The notes under the pieces were generated by a model, which saw nothing but the letters and a program-made list of their open reading frames with translations, did not search any database and was not told where the DNA came from. Positions 15,791-27,015 of a stretch of 64,000 nt of DNA are shown piece by piece. Source of the DNA: Mesostigma viride (lineage: Eukaryota > Streptophyta > Mesostigmatophyceae > Mesostigmatales > Mesostigmataceae); contig RPFO01001997.1 of the NCBI GenBank assembly GCA_009746045.1, positions 62,001 through 126,000 of the forward strand, written 5' to 3'. Made by a program: the position numbers and the translations under genes. Each line of letters opens with the position of its first letter. Within the stretch, counting starts at the first letter, position 1.

Positions 15791-18700
15791 TCCGCCTCCA
15801 CCTTCGCCTCCTTTTACTTATACCTTATACCTTCCATGTTCTCCCCACCCGTGCCTTCTTTCCCCCCTTCCGCCTTCCCCCCACCTTCACGATCGCGTAT
15901 CCCACCTTTCTCACCCGCCAGCCTTTTTCCCCCTCCCTGTCTTCGTCCCTCTAATGGTATGTCCTTGCCTTCCTCTCGCCCTCTTCAATCATCTCATAAA
16001 CTCGCTCTCAGAAACTACCCCTCATAAATACCCCCTCATAAATCCCCCTCCTAAATGCCCCCTCCTAAACGCCCCCTCTATAACTCGCCCTCATAAACAC
16101 GCCCTCACCAAATCCCCCTTTCCAGCGAGAGCATGGTGGCCAAGTCGCACCAGGCGGCGCAAGCTGAGCTGGACCGGTTGCGTCACGAGCATAAGGTCGC
16201 CCTCAAGGAGCTGCGCGCGGCACGCAACATGCTGGACGACCAGAAGCGCGTGCAGAGGGACGCAGAGATGGAGACGGCGCGTGAGATCCTGCACCTGAGC
16301 GCCAGCCTGGGTGGGTGTGCTACACATGAGCATGCATCCTGCGGTTGGGATATAGTGACTAAGCATGCATCCTGCGGTTGGGATAGAGTGACTAGTGGAC
16401 TTGAGGGGAGGGATGTTGAGATGGAGGTAGGCGCGGGCGCTGCACCGTAGCGCGAGCCTGGGTAGCAGCGACCTTCGTCTAAGGTTTTTCCTAGGGGGAC
16501 TTGATTGGATGAATACATGGAAAGATGAGACATTTTCATGACATGATACTGCACAGTAGTATGTTTCTGGCACGCTGACGGCAGCTGTGCCCGGACGGCG
16601 ACCTTCGTATGGTCCACAGAGCTCATGTTGCCGCCATTATTTATGCATGTGGTAATCATAATTGTTACCACATAGCATTATCTTTCAACGCAGTCGAGAT
16701 CCAATGCAGGCCCTTCTAATGGCGTAGCGACCACCACCGCCATTTCAAGGGTTTGACGTTCGTACACTTGTGTGTGATCTCATGGGTTGGATGTTCGTAC
16801 ACTTGTGTGTGATCTCATGGGTTGGATGTTCGTGCACTTGTGTGTGATCTCATGGGTTGGATGTTCGTGAACTTGTGTGTGATCTCATGGGTTTGATGTT
16901 CGTGCACTTGCGTGTGATCTCATGGGTTGGATGTTCGTGAACTTGTGTGTGATCTCATGGGTTTGATGTTCGTGCACTTGCGTGTGATCTCATGGGTTTG
17001 ATGTTCGTGCACTTGTGTGTGATCTCATGGGTTTGATGTTCGTGCACTTGCGTGTGATCTCATGGGTTTGATGTTCGTACACTTGTGTGTGATCTCATGG
17101 GTTGGATGTTCGTGCACTTGTGTGTGATCTCATGGGTTCGATGTTCGTGCACTTGTGTGTGATCTCATGGGTTTGATGTTCGTGCACTTGTGTGTGATCT
17201 CATGGGTTTGATGTTCGTGCACTTGCGTGTGATCTCATGGGTTTGATGTTCGTGCACTTGTGTGTGATCTCGTGACGTTTGTTCGTGCACTTGCGTGTGA
17301 TCTCATGGGTTTGATGTTCGCCCACTTGTGTGTGATCTCATGGGTTGGATGTTCGTGAACTTGCGTGCGATCTCGTGACGTTTGTTAGTGCACTTGCGTG
17401 TGATCTCATGGGTTTGATGTTCGTGCACTTGTGTGTGATCTCATGGGTTCGATGTTCGTGCACTTGTGTATGATCTCATGGGTTTGATGTTCGTGCACTT
17501 GTGTGCGATCTCATGGGTTTGATGTTCGTGCACTTGTGTGTGATCTCATGGGTTTGATGTTCGTGCACTTGTGTGTGATCTCATGGGTTCGATGTTCGTA
17601 CACTTGTGTGTGATCTCAAGGGTTTGATGTTCGTGCACTTGTGTGCGATCTCATGGGTTTGATGTTCGTGCACTTGTGTGCGATCTCGTGACGTTTGTTC
17701 GTGCACTTGTGTGTGATCTCATGGGTTTGATGTTCGTGCCCTTGTGTGCGATCTCATGGGTTTGATGTTCGTGCACTTGTGTGTGATCTCATGGGTTTGA
17801 TGTTCGTGCACTTGTGTATGATCTCATGGGTTGGATGTTCGTGCACTTGTGTGTGATCTCATGGGTTCGATGTTCGTGCACTTGTGTGCGATCTCATGGG
17901 TTTGATGTTCGTGCACTTGTGTGCGATCTCGTGACGTTTGTTCGTGCACTTGTGTGTGATCTCATGGGTTTGATGTTCGTGCCCTTGTGTGTGATCTCAT
18001 GGGTTTGATGTTCGTGCACTTGTGTGTGATCTCGTGACGTTTGTTAGTGCACTTGTGTGTGATCTCATGGGTTTGATGTTCGTGCACTTGTGTGTGATCT
18101 CATGGGTTTGATGTTTGTGCACTTGTGTGTGATCTCATGGGTTTGATGTTCGTACACTTGTGTGTGATCTCATGGGTTTGATGTTCGTGCACTTGTGTGT
18201 GATCTCATGGGTTTGATGTTTGTGCACTTGTGTGTGATCTCATGGGTTTGATGTTCGTGCACTTGTGTGTGATCTCATGGGTTTGATGTTCGCCCACTTG
18301 TGCGTGATCTCATGGGTTGGATGCTCGTACACTTGTGTGCGATCTCATGGGTTTGATGTTCGCCCACTTGTGCGTGATCTCATGGGTTGGATGTTCGTAC
18401 ACTTGTGTGCGATCTCGTGGGTTCGATGTTCGTGCACTTGTGTGTGATCTCATGGGTTGGATGTTCGTGCACTTGTGTATGATCTCATGGGTTTGATGTT
18501 CGTACACTTGTGTGCGATCTCGTGGGTTTGATGTTCGTGCACTTGCGTGTGATCTCATGGGTTTGATGTTCGTGCACTTGTGTATGATCTCATGGGTTTG
18601 ATGTTCGTACACTTGTGTGCGATCTCGTGGGTTTGATGTTCGTGCACTTGTGTGTGATCTCATGGGTTCGATGTTTGTGCACTTGTGTGCGATCTCGTGG

Positions 18701-21700
18701 GTTTGATGTTCGTGCACTTGTGTGTGATCTCATGGGTTTGATGTTCGTGCACTTGTGTGTGATCTCATGGGTTTGATGTTCGTACACTTGTGTGCGATCT
18801 CGTGGGTTTGATGTTCGTGCACTTGTGTGTGATCTCATGGGTTTGATGTTCGTGCACTTGTGTGTGATCTCATGGGTTTGATGTTCGTGCACTTGCGTGT
18901 GATCTCATGGGTTTGATGTTCGTGCACTTGCGTGTGATCTCATGGGTTTGATGTTCGTGCACTTGTGTGTGATCTCATGGGTTTGATGTTCGTGCACTTG
19001 TGTGTGATCTCATGGGTTTGATGTTCGTGCACTTGTGTGTGATCTCGTGGGTTTGATGTTCGTGCACTTGTGTGTGATCTCATGGGTTTGATGTTCGTGC
19101 ACTTGTGTATGATCTCATGGGTTTGATGTTCGTACACTTGTGTGCGATCTCGTGGGTTTGATGTTCGTGCACTTGTGTGTGATCTCATGGGTTTGATGTT
19201 TGTGCACTTGTGTGTGATCTCATGGGTTGGATGTTCGTACACTTGTGTGTGATCTCGTGACGTTTGAACCAACAGCGGGGAACTAGAGCTGCATGCTTGA
19301 CCTTCATGGTCTGCTGAGCCCCGGTCTTGAACAACGGGTTCTCACCTTGTAGTCTTCTGGCTTTGTGTTCTGGCTCGATGTTGCAACCAACAGCGGAGAG
19401 CTACAGCAACGTGAGGGACTTGCTGCTCATGCTCAACGCGGCGCAGCAGGGGCGCGTCGACATCCGCACGCTCAACGTGAAGAAGGTGTGTGTGCCTGTT
19501 TTTTTAGGGCATATGAGTCACAGGCAGAATGTGGCCAATGTGACATCCGCATGCTGGACGTGAAGGTGTGTGGGAGGGGCGGACTGATGGGCGTGAGCAA
19601 GGGGGGCAGGGGAATAAGTAAAAGAGTGGCCCGTGTGCATCCGCGGGCTCAACATGAAGAAGGTGAAGGGGGGGGGGGGGTATAAGTTAACTAGCGGCAC
19701 TTGTACATCCATCGGCAAGCCCAAGAGGGTGAGGACGGGGGGAGGGGGTTCGTGATGGGCTTAGGGGCGAAGCCGATGGTGGGCGCTCGGAAATGTGTGC
19801 GCTTGATGTGCAGATGGTGGGCGGGCAGAGGGGGGCTAAGGGGTGTTATGGTGAAGCACAACCTATATGTACACCCCGCCACGTGCATGTTCCTATGGCC
19901 TTTCTTGTGCAAGCTATAGATAAAAGAGGTTTTTCAGCTGACACATTGTGAGGAGTATTGTTAGTTAGTGTTGTTATCATTCGCTATTATTATTATTATT
20001 ATTATTATTAGCTTGTGTTTTTAGTTACTTAGCATTATTAGTAATTTCTTATCATTATGAGGGGGGGGGGTCATGCGGTAGCAACGTGAGATCAAGTAAT
20101 ACGAGTTGTGTGTGTTGCCTGATTGGCCCTTGCGGGCATCCTTGCTTCTTGCGGTTGATCTGGCTGGCACTCGCTCTTGTTACCTCTCAACGGCCTTACC
20201 CTTCACTCTTGTTAACACCTGGCTGGTGGTGGCCCCAATACCTCTCCTACCCCACACACGCACACACACCACCCCCCTGCAGGCAATTGAGCTATTGGCG
20301 CGTTCGCAGGAGCGTCAGCGCCAACTGGGGCAGAAGCACGCGCAGAGCCGGCAAGCGGCCATGCTTCTGGACCCTAGTGCACCAGCGCCGATGGAGGAGG
20401 ACTTCGACGATTTGCTCACGGCACCCACGGACGATTTTGATGGTACGATTTGCTCGCTGCCTATCTGGTGCTGATGGTGCACTCTCTGCGCTGCCTATCT
20501 GGTGCTGATGGTGCACCCTATCCGCTACAAATCTTGTACTTTTCATGCGTTGCCTGCGGTCCGCCCGCTGCTATGGTACGCCTGCTGAGCACAGGCACCA
20601 GCGAGTCTGTTGGTACGCGGCACTACTCTAGTACTTGCTACAGTATTCTAGTAGCTCCTATACTATGGCGCTTCATGTAGTATTATGATAAATGAATACA
20701 TACTTTTACTACTCTAGTACTTGCTACAGTATTCTAGTAGCTCCTATACTATGGCGCTTCATGTAGTATTATGATAAATGAATACATACTTTTACTACTC
20801 TAGTACTTGCTACAGTATTCTAGTACCTCCTATACTGTGGCGCTTCATGTAGTATTATGATAAATGAATACATACTTTTAATACTCTAGTACGTCATGTA
20901 CCAACTGCTCACCTCAGACCCAACGAGTCCGAACGTACGGCTGCCTTAATGGTGCCTTAATGATGGTTTCATTGTAATGCGGCTTTTCCTGCATCTGCAA
21001 CTCCAGATGACCATTCCGTTCTGTAGGGATGAATGGGGTGTGGAGGTTTTAGTGTGCCCTGTGCAAGCGCACGTTGTGTGCTTCCAAGATTTGTTTCCTT
21101 GCTTCCAGTAAGTATTCGCTGTTGTGCGCCTTCGTATTTACTGTTTTGTTTCACGGTGCCCTGATCGCCCTGTAAAGTGGGCATGTAGTGTAGTGGATGG
21201 TACTAGTGAAACAAACGGTATGTACGTTCACGCACAAACAGTATCTTTTCTGGCCTCAATAATGTACATTTTCCCTCACTGCTCACGAAGCTTTTTGCTT
21301 GCTTACATGAGCCAGGACGAAAACTTGTAACATGCATCCTTCAAATGTCCGCATCAAATGCTGGTTGCCTCGTTGACTTACACATACATGGGCTTTGGCG
21401 TGTAATCTTGAAACAAGTCCTTAAAATGTCCGCATAAATGCTGGTTGTCTCCTTGGTCTGCCCAGACATGGGCCTGGGTGAGTCCACTGAAACGTCGACT
21501 TAAATATGAACTGACAGCTAACAATGTTCACACATATGCTGGCTGGTTGCCTCGCTGGCATGTGCAGACTTTGGGCTGGACGAGTACATGACGGAGCGCC
21601 AGCACGCACGCTCCCCTCAGAGCGTGCCCGTTCTCAACCTTAATGGTGCCGTGCCCTTGCTCAGCCTTGGCGCAACCAAGGGGGAGGCGGCCAACGGGGC

Positions 21701-21731
21701 CGCTGCCATGCAGGAGCAGACACAGCAGTGA
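10895..21731 (+). CDS. coiled-coil protein, TSNAXIP1_N-like, paralogue B (complete)
   Basis: Eight exons: 10895-11224, 12389-12732, 13637-13940, 14900-15015, 16126-16310, 19394-19485, 20283-20442 and 21568-21731 (stop TGA). They sum to 1,695 bases, exactly 565 codons including stop, with phases 0,2,0,2,1,0,1 all agreeing. Residues 1-326 are Ser/Gly/Pro-rich and end in a basic helical stretch. Residues 327-365 hold the LVREAQDILVKRLP and LLHLVREEYESAFEL pattern, and 366-457 are coiled coil with VRDLLLMLN. The C-terminal tail is acidic, then variable. The RE...LL..VREEYE spacing resembles the TSNAXIP1 N-terminal domain; the family assignment is tentative. The donor after exon 3 is weak (AAG|GTTCGG). 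Introns are 0.6-3.1 kb and repeat-filled. The start is the first ATG after an acceptor-like site; an upstream non-coding exon is likely. Confidence 0.75.
11330..12110. repeat. (GTGCTCCCTA)n 10-bp array, about 77 copies
   Basis: Very homogeneous in the centre, with ATTGCTCCCT variants at both ends. It fills most of the first intron of paralogue B (11225-12388). Confidence 0.98.
13022..13330. repeat. (TTGCTGCCTACC)n 12-bp array, about 24 copies
   Basis: Nearly perfect; it sits in the second intron of paralogue B. The open frames through it encode only four-residue repeats. Confidence 0.98.
13400..13520. repeat. 60-bp perfect tandem duplication
   Basis: Two adjacent, essentially identical copies beginning CCTTCTAGTATTTATC at 13,401 and 13,461. 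Same intron as the 12-bp array, just upstream of exon 3 of paralogue B. Confidence 0.95.
13915..14200 (+). repeat. duplicated exon 3 edge and intron start
   Basis: The exon 3 end (CGGAGCGCCTGAAG|GTTCGG) recurs near 14,012-14,040 as CCGGAGTGCTGAAG|GTGCGT. The following intron sequence (TAGAGTGTAGGG with flanks) recurs at 13,995 and 14,178. The downstream donor is stronger, but it cannot be used in frame because a TAG intervenes. Confidence 0.75.
14466..14640. repeat. 57-bp tandem repeat, 3 copies
   Basis: Units start AACCCTTGTGTAGCCCT at 14,467, 14,524 and 14,581. It lies in the intron before exon 4 of paralogue B. Confidence 0.95.
14645..14945 (+). repeat. three tandem copies of the exon 4 acceptor and exon start
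   Basis: CAGCTGGCGCATGAGGCGC (14,652), CAGCTGGTGCGTGAGGCGC (14,783) and the functional CAGCTGGTGCGTGAGGCGC (14,897). All three include the AG acceptor and the first exon codons. Only the last continues as open coding sequence matching paralogue A. Confidence 0.85.
15084..15133. repeat. 50-bp near-perfect palindrome in intron
   Basis: Outer arms TATTGGGCCCGAGATTG and its reverse complement flank an inner GTGACCATGGTCAC palindrome, with a single unpaired position. It lies 70 bases after the exon 4 donor of paralogue B. Confidence 0.9.
15363..15795. repeat. (TCC)n then (GCC)n trinucleotide array
   Basis: About 390 bases of TCC/CTC repeat with two small interruptions, ending in about 13 GCC units. 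It lies in the 15016-16125 intron of paralogue B. The homopolymer reading frames are artefacts. Confidence 0.98.
16745..19268. repeat. 35-bp minisatellite, about 70 copies (2.5 kb)
   Basis: Unit contains GATCTCATGGGTTTGATGTT and a CGTGCACTTGTGTGT part. A shorter variant with CTCGTGACGTTTGTT recurs several times, so there are higher-order patterns. It occupies most of the 16311-19393 intron of paralogue B; the matching intron of paralogue A (514-1652) has none of it. Confidence 0.97.
19455..19820 (+). repeat. ladder of decayed copies of exon 6 end and donor
   Basis: The exon 6 end CATCCGCACGCTCAACGTG, AAGAAG|GTGTGT (19,461-19,491) is followed by CATCCGCATGCTGGACGTG, AAGGTGTGTG (19,544). Next comes CATCCGCGGGCTCAACATG, AAGAAGGTGAAG (19,639), then weaker copies near 19,704 and 19,795. 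They become less alike with distance from the exon. Confidence 0.8.
20621..20895. repeat. 86-bp tandem repeat, 3 copies
   Basis: Units contain TAGTACTTGCTACAGTATTC at 20,629, 20,715 and about 20,801. It lies in the last intron of paralogue B. Confidence 0.95.
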
Positions 21732-23590
21732 GGCTTGTTCAATCATTTACAACGGCCCTCGCAAGGCAACCCTTTGTTTCTTTTTTTTACGAACTGAAGA
21801 TTAAAGGGGGCTGGTTTCTGATCATGTTGCAGAAATGGGAAATCCTCCCCCCCTTGCGTTTGCCGGGCAAGGCAACCACAGCAAGCTAAGCTACGCCCAA
21901 GCAAGCGGATCCCATATGATGGCCTAGGCTTTGCGTGGGCTGCCTCTGTCCTGGGAGCGGCAGAGAAGGGGGTCCGGGGTCACCCGCGTGACGAATAGGG
22001 AAGGCATCCCTACTTTCGGCATCGATGATTCACCGAGTGCCTGTCCGGTTGGTGCAGAGCGCGCTGACGAGAAGGGTCGGACCAAGCGTTTGGACGCAAG
22101 GTCGAAAAGGCCAAAGATCATCAAGGTCACAACGGTCTATGACCTAGCTGGCTGCCCCAGCAGATCTGGCCACGCGCATTGCCTCAAGGTGCTTCAGCGA
22201 CCAAGCTCATTCAGAAGAGCAGGCCGGGACAGCTTGCGCCTCGCAAGGGCGGCCCCTTCAGAAGGGGTCCACCCGCAGTGACCATACAGTGACCATGACC
22301 AGTATACTGGGCTTCGCGATGGCGAACACCACCCCTTCCCAAAATGGGGCCGCGTTGCCCAGCTCCGTGGCTAAGTTGGCCAAAGGGAGCTGTGTGCATG
22401 CTGTAGACATCATGACCGTTCTGTGGGCGTCTCTCAGCCAAGAGGGTGTCATGCGTGGCCCATATCAGCCCCCTTTGGCACATCGTCTCTCATCCGCCGT
22501 GCGGTGCTGAGCTGGGCTCTGCCTTCCTTGGCGACACTGGTTCTTGGCGCCCGTGATCTCATGCAGTGGGACACGCTGGCTGTTGTGCTGGCCGACGAGT
22601 CCAAGAGCTAGCGGAAGTTGCAAGACTTGGGAGATTCAGGCTTGGTCCCCCCGGGAGTCATCTGGGCATTTCTGGAAAACGTTTGCATTTCTGCACAAGC
22701 TTTGCATTTCTGCACAAGCTTCGCGTTTCGGAGCTTTGCAAGGCAAGGTGCCCTTATTTGTGGTGCCAATATTGTGGCTTTCAAGCTTGGTGCCCTTGCA
22801 TTATGCCAAAGAGGCGGCTACGCAGGCAGCTCAAGCGCTTTCTGCTGCGCCCCTCATCGCCAGTAACCAGCTGGTGTTATTTGAGTCCTGTTCATTTTAC
22901 TCTCGAGTGTTGCTCTGTTCAAGTCTTCTTCGAGTGTCATTGGTGCTTGACGATCATAGTTACAGCGATCCCCCGACTAAGCCCCCATCTTTGCCCTGTC
23001 CGCGGCTTGAGAGCTGAACATAACTGACTGCATGATTGGCTGGACATGGCGCGGCCATAATAATTGGTAAGAAGAAGCCCATGAGGTAGCCCAACATTGG
23101 TTTGGAGTCGCATGGGTGAAACAATGGATCAAAAGGCCTGCTGCCTTGCCAATCAGTGCCGCAAGGGCGTACTTGTACATAAATAATGTCGGGGGTTGAC
23201 CTAAATATTACTGACATGCAGTGATTGTTTGCGAGTAGGCTATACATGTATGTGTGGGATGAGTATGGGAGGGAGTGATCTGCTGACTGTTCCAAGCCTG
23301 TATTTGGGCCTAAACATGCAGCTAGCATGTCTGCATGACATAGACATTGGGGGGTTCGCGAGTATATATTAGTTTTGATATTGTCTCACTTAATATTAGT
23401 TGTCTTACTCAACAGTGTCATTCTTATCTAAGCGAAAGCAACTTTTGTGTAATGGGGTCACCCACGAGTTCAGTAAGGAGCGAGTTTGAAGGATACATAT
23501 TTGGAGCACGCACAGTGATTCCCGGGCCGCTCTTCAGCGCGCAAATGAGCACCGGCCTCCCCAGTACAGATCCGGGTGGGCGTCCGATGT
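21732..23590. other. unassigned region downstream of paralogue B
   Basis: No convincing gene. A 116-codon plus frame (21,931-22,281) has reasonable composition but no recognisable motif. A short duplication (TTTGCATTTCTGCACAAGCT) occurs at 22,680-22,720. Probably old unidentified repeat sequence. Confidence 0.4.
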
Positions 23591-23816
23591 TTTGTAAGAT
23601 TAAAATTAAATTGGAACATATCTCCGTTGGGAGTACATGTAGCACATATCCCTGAGAAGCTAGGGGCATATGGCTTTTAATACATTCTGGGCTACTTCCT
23701 GCGCATGCAAGGGTTGGGTGTAAACTGCACCTGCTCTGGGTGCACAAGGTGCACCTGCACCACTAGGTACTCCAGCAGCTAAGGTGCGGACATAGGGTGG
23801 AAGATCATCATGGCTA

Positions 23817-24487
23817 CACCCAGATGTTGCTGGATGACCTACTGGTCCCAGCCTAGTTTGAATACCGCATCCACTCTCTCTCCCTTCTTTGGACTGCCAT
23901 GCAGAACAAGACGCGGTGGCAGAAGATTGTGAAGGCTCACACACCCGACCCTGTGGGCAAGCCACCTCCCCCCAAGAGGAGGAGGCGTTTTGATGAGTAG
24001 GGTAGTTAGGATTTTTCTAGACTAGGTAAGTAAGTAAGTAGTAAGTACTTGCGTGTCATGCGCAAAGGCATGCCACGGAGTACTATGCTAATCTCATTAG
24101 AAAAATAATTACACAAAAGTTTAAACAAATATCGTCTGCATCATCCCCCAACCGTTAAGCACTAGATGGGGATGTAATCCTCATCCGAGCTGTCCTCTAC
24201 TGTAATGGCAGACGAGGCGGTAGTGTAGCGGCTATCCTCAGTCAGGACCAATAACCTCGACCTGCGGACTTCTACCCTGGCTAGCAACGGGCCGCGGGGC
24301 CCGTGGGGAGAAAACAGGAGCATACCCCTCGGGAAGGTGCTTATCGCAGATGGCAGCCCAGATCTAGGTAGATAATAAGCGTTAGGTTAGTTCGATTACG
24401 CGGCTCTCTCCACTCCACCATCCATCAAGGAATATGTGCTACATGATCTCCCCACGGAGGCATGTTATAATTTAATTAAATTTTTTT
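23817..24487 (+). mobile_element. nested 5'-truncated LINE-A, 13-bp TSD
   Basis: Flanked by ATCATCATGGCTA at 23,804-23,816 and 24,488-24,500. It contains the last codons of ORF2, ending KPPPPKRRRRFDE-stop at 23,998-24,000. A 3' UTR of about 430 bases follows, then the terminal hairpin region CTCCCCACGGAGG near 24,450 and a T/A-rich tail. It is inserted in opposite orientation into the 3' UTR of the half-LINE copy. Confidence 0.85.
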
Positions 24488-24781
24488 ATCATCATGGCTA
24501 AACCATGGCTAGGGCATGGCATCTCAGCAGAGAGTAGCTCTCTGCATAGGCTTGGCTAAATTCTTAATGCATCATCCGTGGGGAGTCCCATCATAGGCAC
24601 ACATGCGCATAGGCGTGGGCAACGTGCTAAGCTGAGCCTGACGAATCTACACTACTGTTATTAAATTCCCTAGGCTGGTGTTGCTGGGGTGGCAGGGGGC
24701 GCCTGCCAGTGCTTGCACATGGTCGCCCCCCTCCAGTATACCGGCTTCCCCCCTTCGGGACCTCTGCCGGAGCTGGAGGTA

Positions 24782-25102
24782 AAATTAAATTAAATTAAAT
24801 TATAACATGACTCCGTTGGGAGAGCATGTAGCACATATTCCCTTGCAGGATGGATGGAGGTGGGCGAAGCGGCGAGACCGCACTAAGCTAACTCTATAAG
24901 CTATCTAGAAAACCCTAACTACTCTACTCAGCAAATCTCCCCTTCCTCTTGGGGGGAGGGGCCTTGCCCAAAGGGGCGGGCGTGTGAGCCTAGCTGGACA
25001 ATCGTCTTCCACCTCTTCTTGTCCTGCATAGCAGTCCAAGCTTAAGAGAGAGGGAGTGAATGCGGTGTTCAAACTTAGCTGGGACGTACCACTAGGTAGG
25101 CC
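24782..25102 (-). mobile_element. nested 5'-truncated LINE-A, 11-bp TSD
   Basis: Flanked by AGCTGGAGGTA at 24,771-24,781 and 25,103-25,113. On the minus strand it holds the ORF2 C-terminus (MQDKKRW..., Pro/Lys-rich end), a short 3' UTR, the CTCCCAACGGAG hairpin and an (ATTTA)n tail. Removing it restores the interrupted ORF1 sequence of the host element. Confidence 0.87.
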
Positions 25103-26022
25103 AGCTGGAGGTAGGTCGGCCATAGCCCCGTCGCCGTTGTTGCTGCACCAGGGTCAAGCCGTCGTCCAGCGTGTAGGAAGTCCTCGTGAGCTGCTTGCGG
25201 CGAACCAACAGCTTATTCACCATGTAATCAAAGGTGAGGAGCACGGGAGCCGGGCCAGCCTTGCCCCGCGCGCGCGAGGAAGGTGGACAGCCGACATCCG
25301 CAGCTCACCAGTGAGTGCCATGGGGGTAAGAATGTCGCACTTAACCGCTATGGCAAGCTTCTCGGAGTCCTCACCTGCCGGCTGGTCGAAGTGCTTGACG
25401 ATGACGTTACGGCTGCGCTTGGCGATGTCCGCCTCCTTGCGGCCGGGTGGAGCGTTCGTTGCTTGAGCTGTGCTGCGATGGTGGAGGCGGTGGAGGTGGT
25501 ACGTACGGTGGTGCTTCAGCATGTCCGCCCAGGTCTGGGTGGGAGGAGCATCATCGGCTGGGCCAGCAGGTGCTGGCCGGGTGGCGATGTCCTTAATTCA
25601 CCACCTGGGCGGTGAGGCCTGCAGTGTTTCGCAGGCAATCAACAATTGTGATCGACGGCGTTGTCCTGGAGGCACTTGTTGATGTCGAGGAGCTGGTCGG
25701 TGATGGCGGCAGTGGATGCGGGGGTGGCGGCGGAATTGGCGAGGATCCTCGAGGGTGGAGGTGGAGGTGACGGTGGTGGAAAGGTGAGGGAGCTCAGCAG
25801 CTAGCGTGCCGCCGATTGTTGCCACATCTGCAGCGAGGGCCGAGCCATGTGTTGCTCGAGCGCCTCCTTTAAGGAAGGAGCGGAAGGTGGGTGTGGAAGC
25901 CGGAAATGGATGGAGCCCAGATCTCGCCATCAGAGCGCATGAGGAGGGAGCAGAGAATGGTGCGCTGGAGTTGGGGCCGGGCGCATCCGAATTAACAGAA
26001 AGTTTGTGCTCATCCAGGCGCT

Positions 26023-26117
26023 GTACAGATGGATTAATTAATTAATTAATTAATAGACACGTGACTGCGTCACGTGAGCATAAGTCCTCAGTGGGAGGGG
26101 AACATGGGATGGAATGG
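26023..26117 (-). mobile_element. very short LINE-B 3' end with (TTAA)n tail
   Basis: On the minus strand it reads GGAATTCC-free TCCATTCCATCCC, a CCTCCCACTGAGGA block, the CTCACGTGACGCAGTCACGTG palindrome, then (TTAA)n. It is the same order as in the longer copies at 27,016-28,835 and 52,611-53,235. Confidence 0.75.
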
Positions 26118-27015
26118 ATTAATTAATTAATTAGTAACATAACTCCGTTGGGAGTATATGTAGCACATATCCCGGAGAAGGGGCATATGGCTTTTAATAC
26201 ATTCTGGGCTACTTCCTGCAAGAGTGGAATGTAAGCAACACTTGCTCTAGTACTAAGGTGCACCAAGGGCACCTGCCCCACCATGCTGTCTCGGAGCTCA
26301 ACCCAACTAAGGGGGGGGCGGCATGGGGGGGGAAGATCATCATGGCTATACAAGAGCTAGGGCATGGCTTCTCAACAGAGAGCGTCTCTCTGCATAGGCA
26401 TAGCATGGCTAAACTCATAATGCAACATCCATGGGAGGTCCCATTATAGGCATGGCTTGGCTAAATGTTGAAGGCATCATGCATCCATGGGGGCCATTAT
26501 GGGCGCACATGCGCGTGGGCCACATGCTAGGCTAAGCCTGACTAATCTACACTACTGGTATATATTCCCTAGTCTGAGGTGGCAGGAGGTGCCTGCCAAG
26601 GCTTGTGGTCAACGTGGATGACCGCCCCCCTCCAGTATACCGGCTTCCCCCTTGCGCTCTGCCGGAGCTGAAGGTAGGTCGGCCATAGCTCGCGTCGCCG
26701 CTGTTGCTGGGCCAGGGTCAAGTCGTCGTCCAGCGTGAAGCGAGTCCCCGAGAGCTAATCTTGCGGCCTTTAATTCAGGAACGACAGCTTGTCCGCCATG
26801 TACTTAAAGGTGAGGAGCACGGGTGCCGGGCCAGCCTTACCCCGCGCGCGGGGGAGGCGGACAGCCAACATCCGCAGCTCACCATGCAGTGAGTTACATG
26901 GGGGCAAGAATGTCGCGAGAAGAGTCGTTGAGGTCTCACCTACCGGCTGGTCGAAGTGCTTGACGATGACATTGTGGAGCCCTGCGCTGGGTGATGTCGG
27001 CCTCCTCGCGAAGGT
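26118..27015 (-). mobile_element. ORF1-only (half-LINE) retroelement copy 2, 5'-truncated
   Basis: From its 3' end: (TTAA)n tail 26,118-26,133, hairpin CTCCCAACGGAG, a 3' UTR to about 26,640, then the C-terminal third of ORF1 with several frameshifts. There is no ORF2 between ORF1 and the 3' UTR. It is truncated at about 27,015, where the LINE-B tail begins. Confidence 0.78.

Larger units (their letters stand above)
23591..26022 (-). mobile_element. ORF1-only (half-LINE) retroelement copy 1, with two nested insertions
   Basis: On the minus strand it reads: decayed ORF1 (about 26,000 to 25,103 and 24,781 to 24,680), then a 3' UTR matching the intact element at 39,152-41,151, then the hairpin CTCCCAACGGAG at about 23,611-23,622 and an AT-rich tail. 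The conserved VIVKxF, HLPRARG and VGHKPW-like parts of ORF1 are recognisable but frame-broken. It is split by insertions at 23,817-24,487 and 24,782-25,102. The 5' end is truncated near 26,022. Confidence 0.75.

Noticed and set aside
15147..16298. 383-codon Leu/Pro-rich ORF
   Set aside because: Produced by the (TCC)n/(GCC)n tract inside an intron.
16745..19268. Regularly spaced repeats resembling a CRISPR array
   Set aside because: Units are contiguous 35-bp tandem copies without unique spacers, in a eukaryotic intron.
21931..22281. 116-codon plus-strand ORF as a gene
   Set aside because: No recognisable domain, no supporting splice sites and no paralogue in the window.
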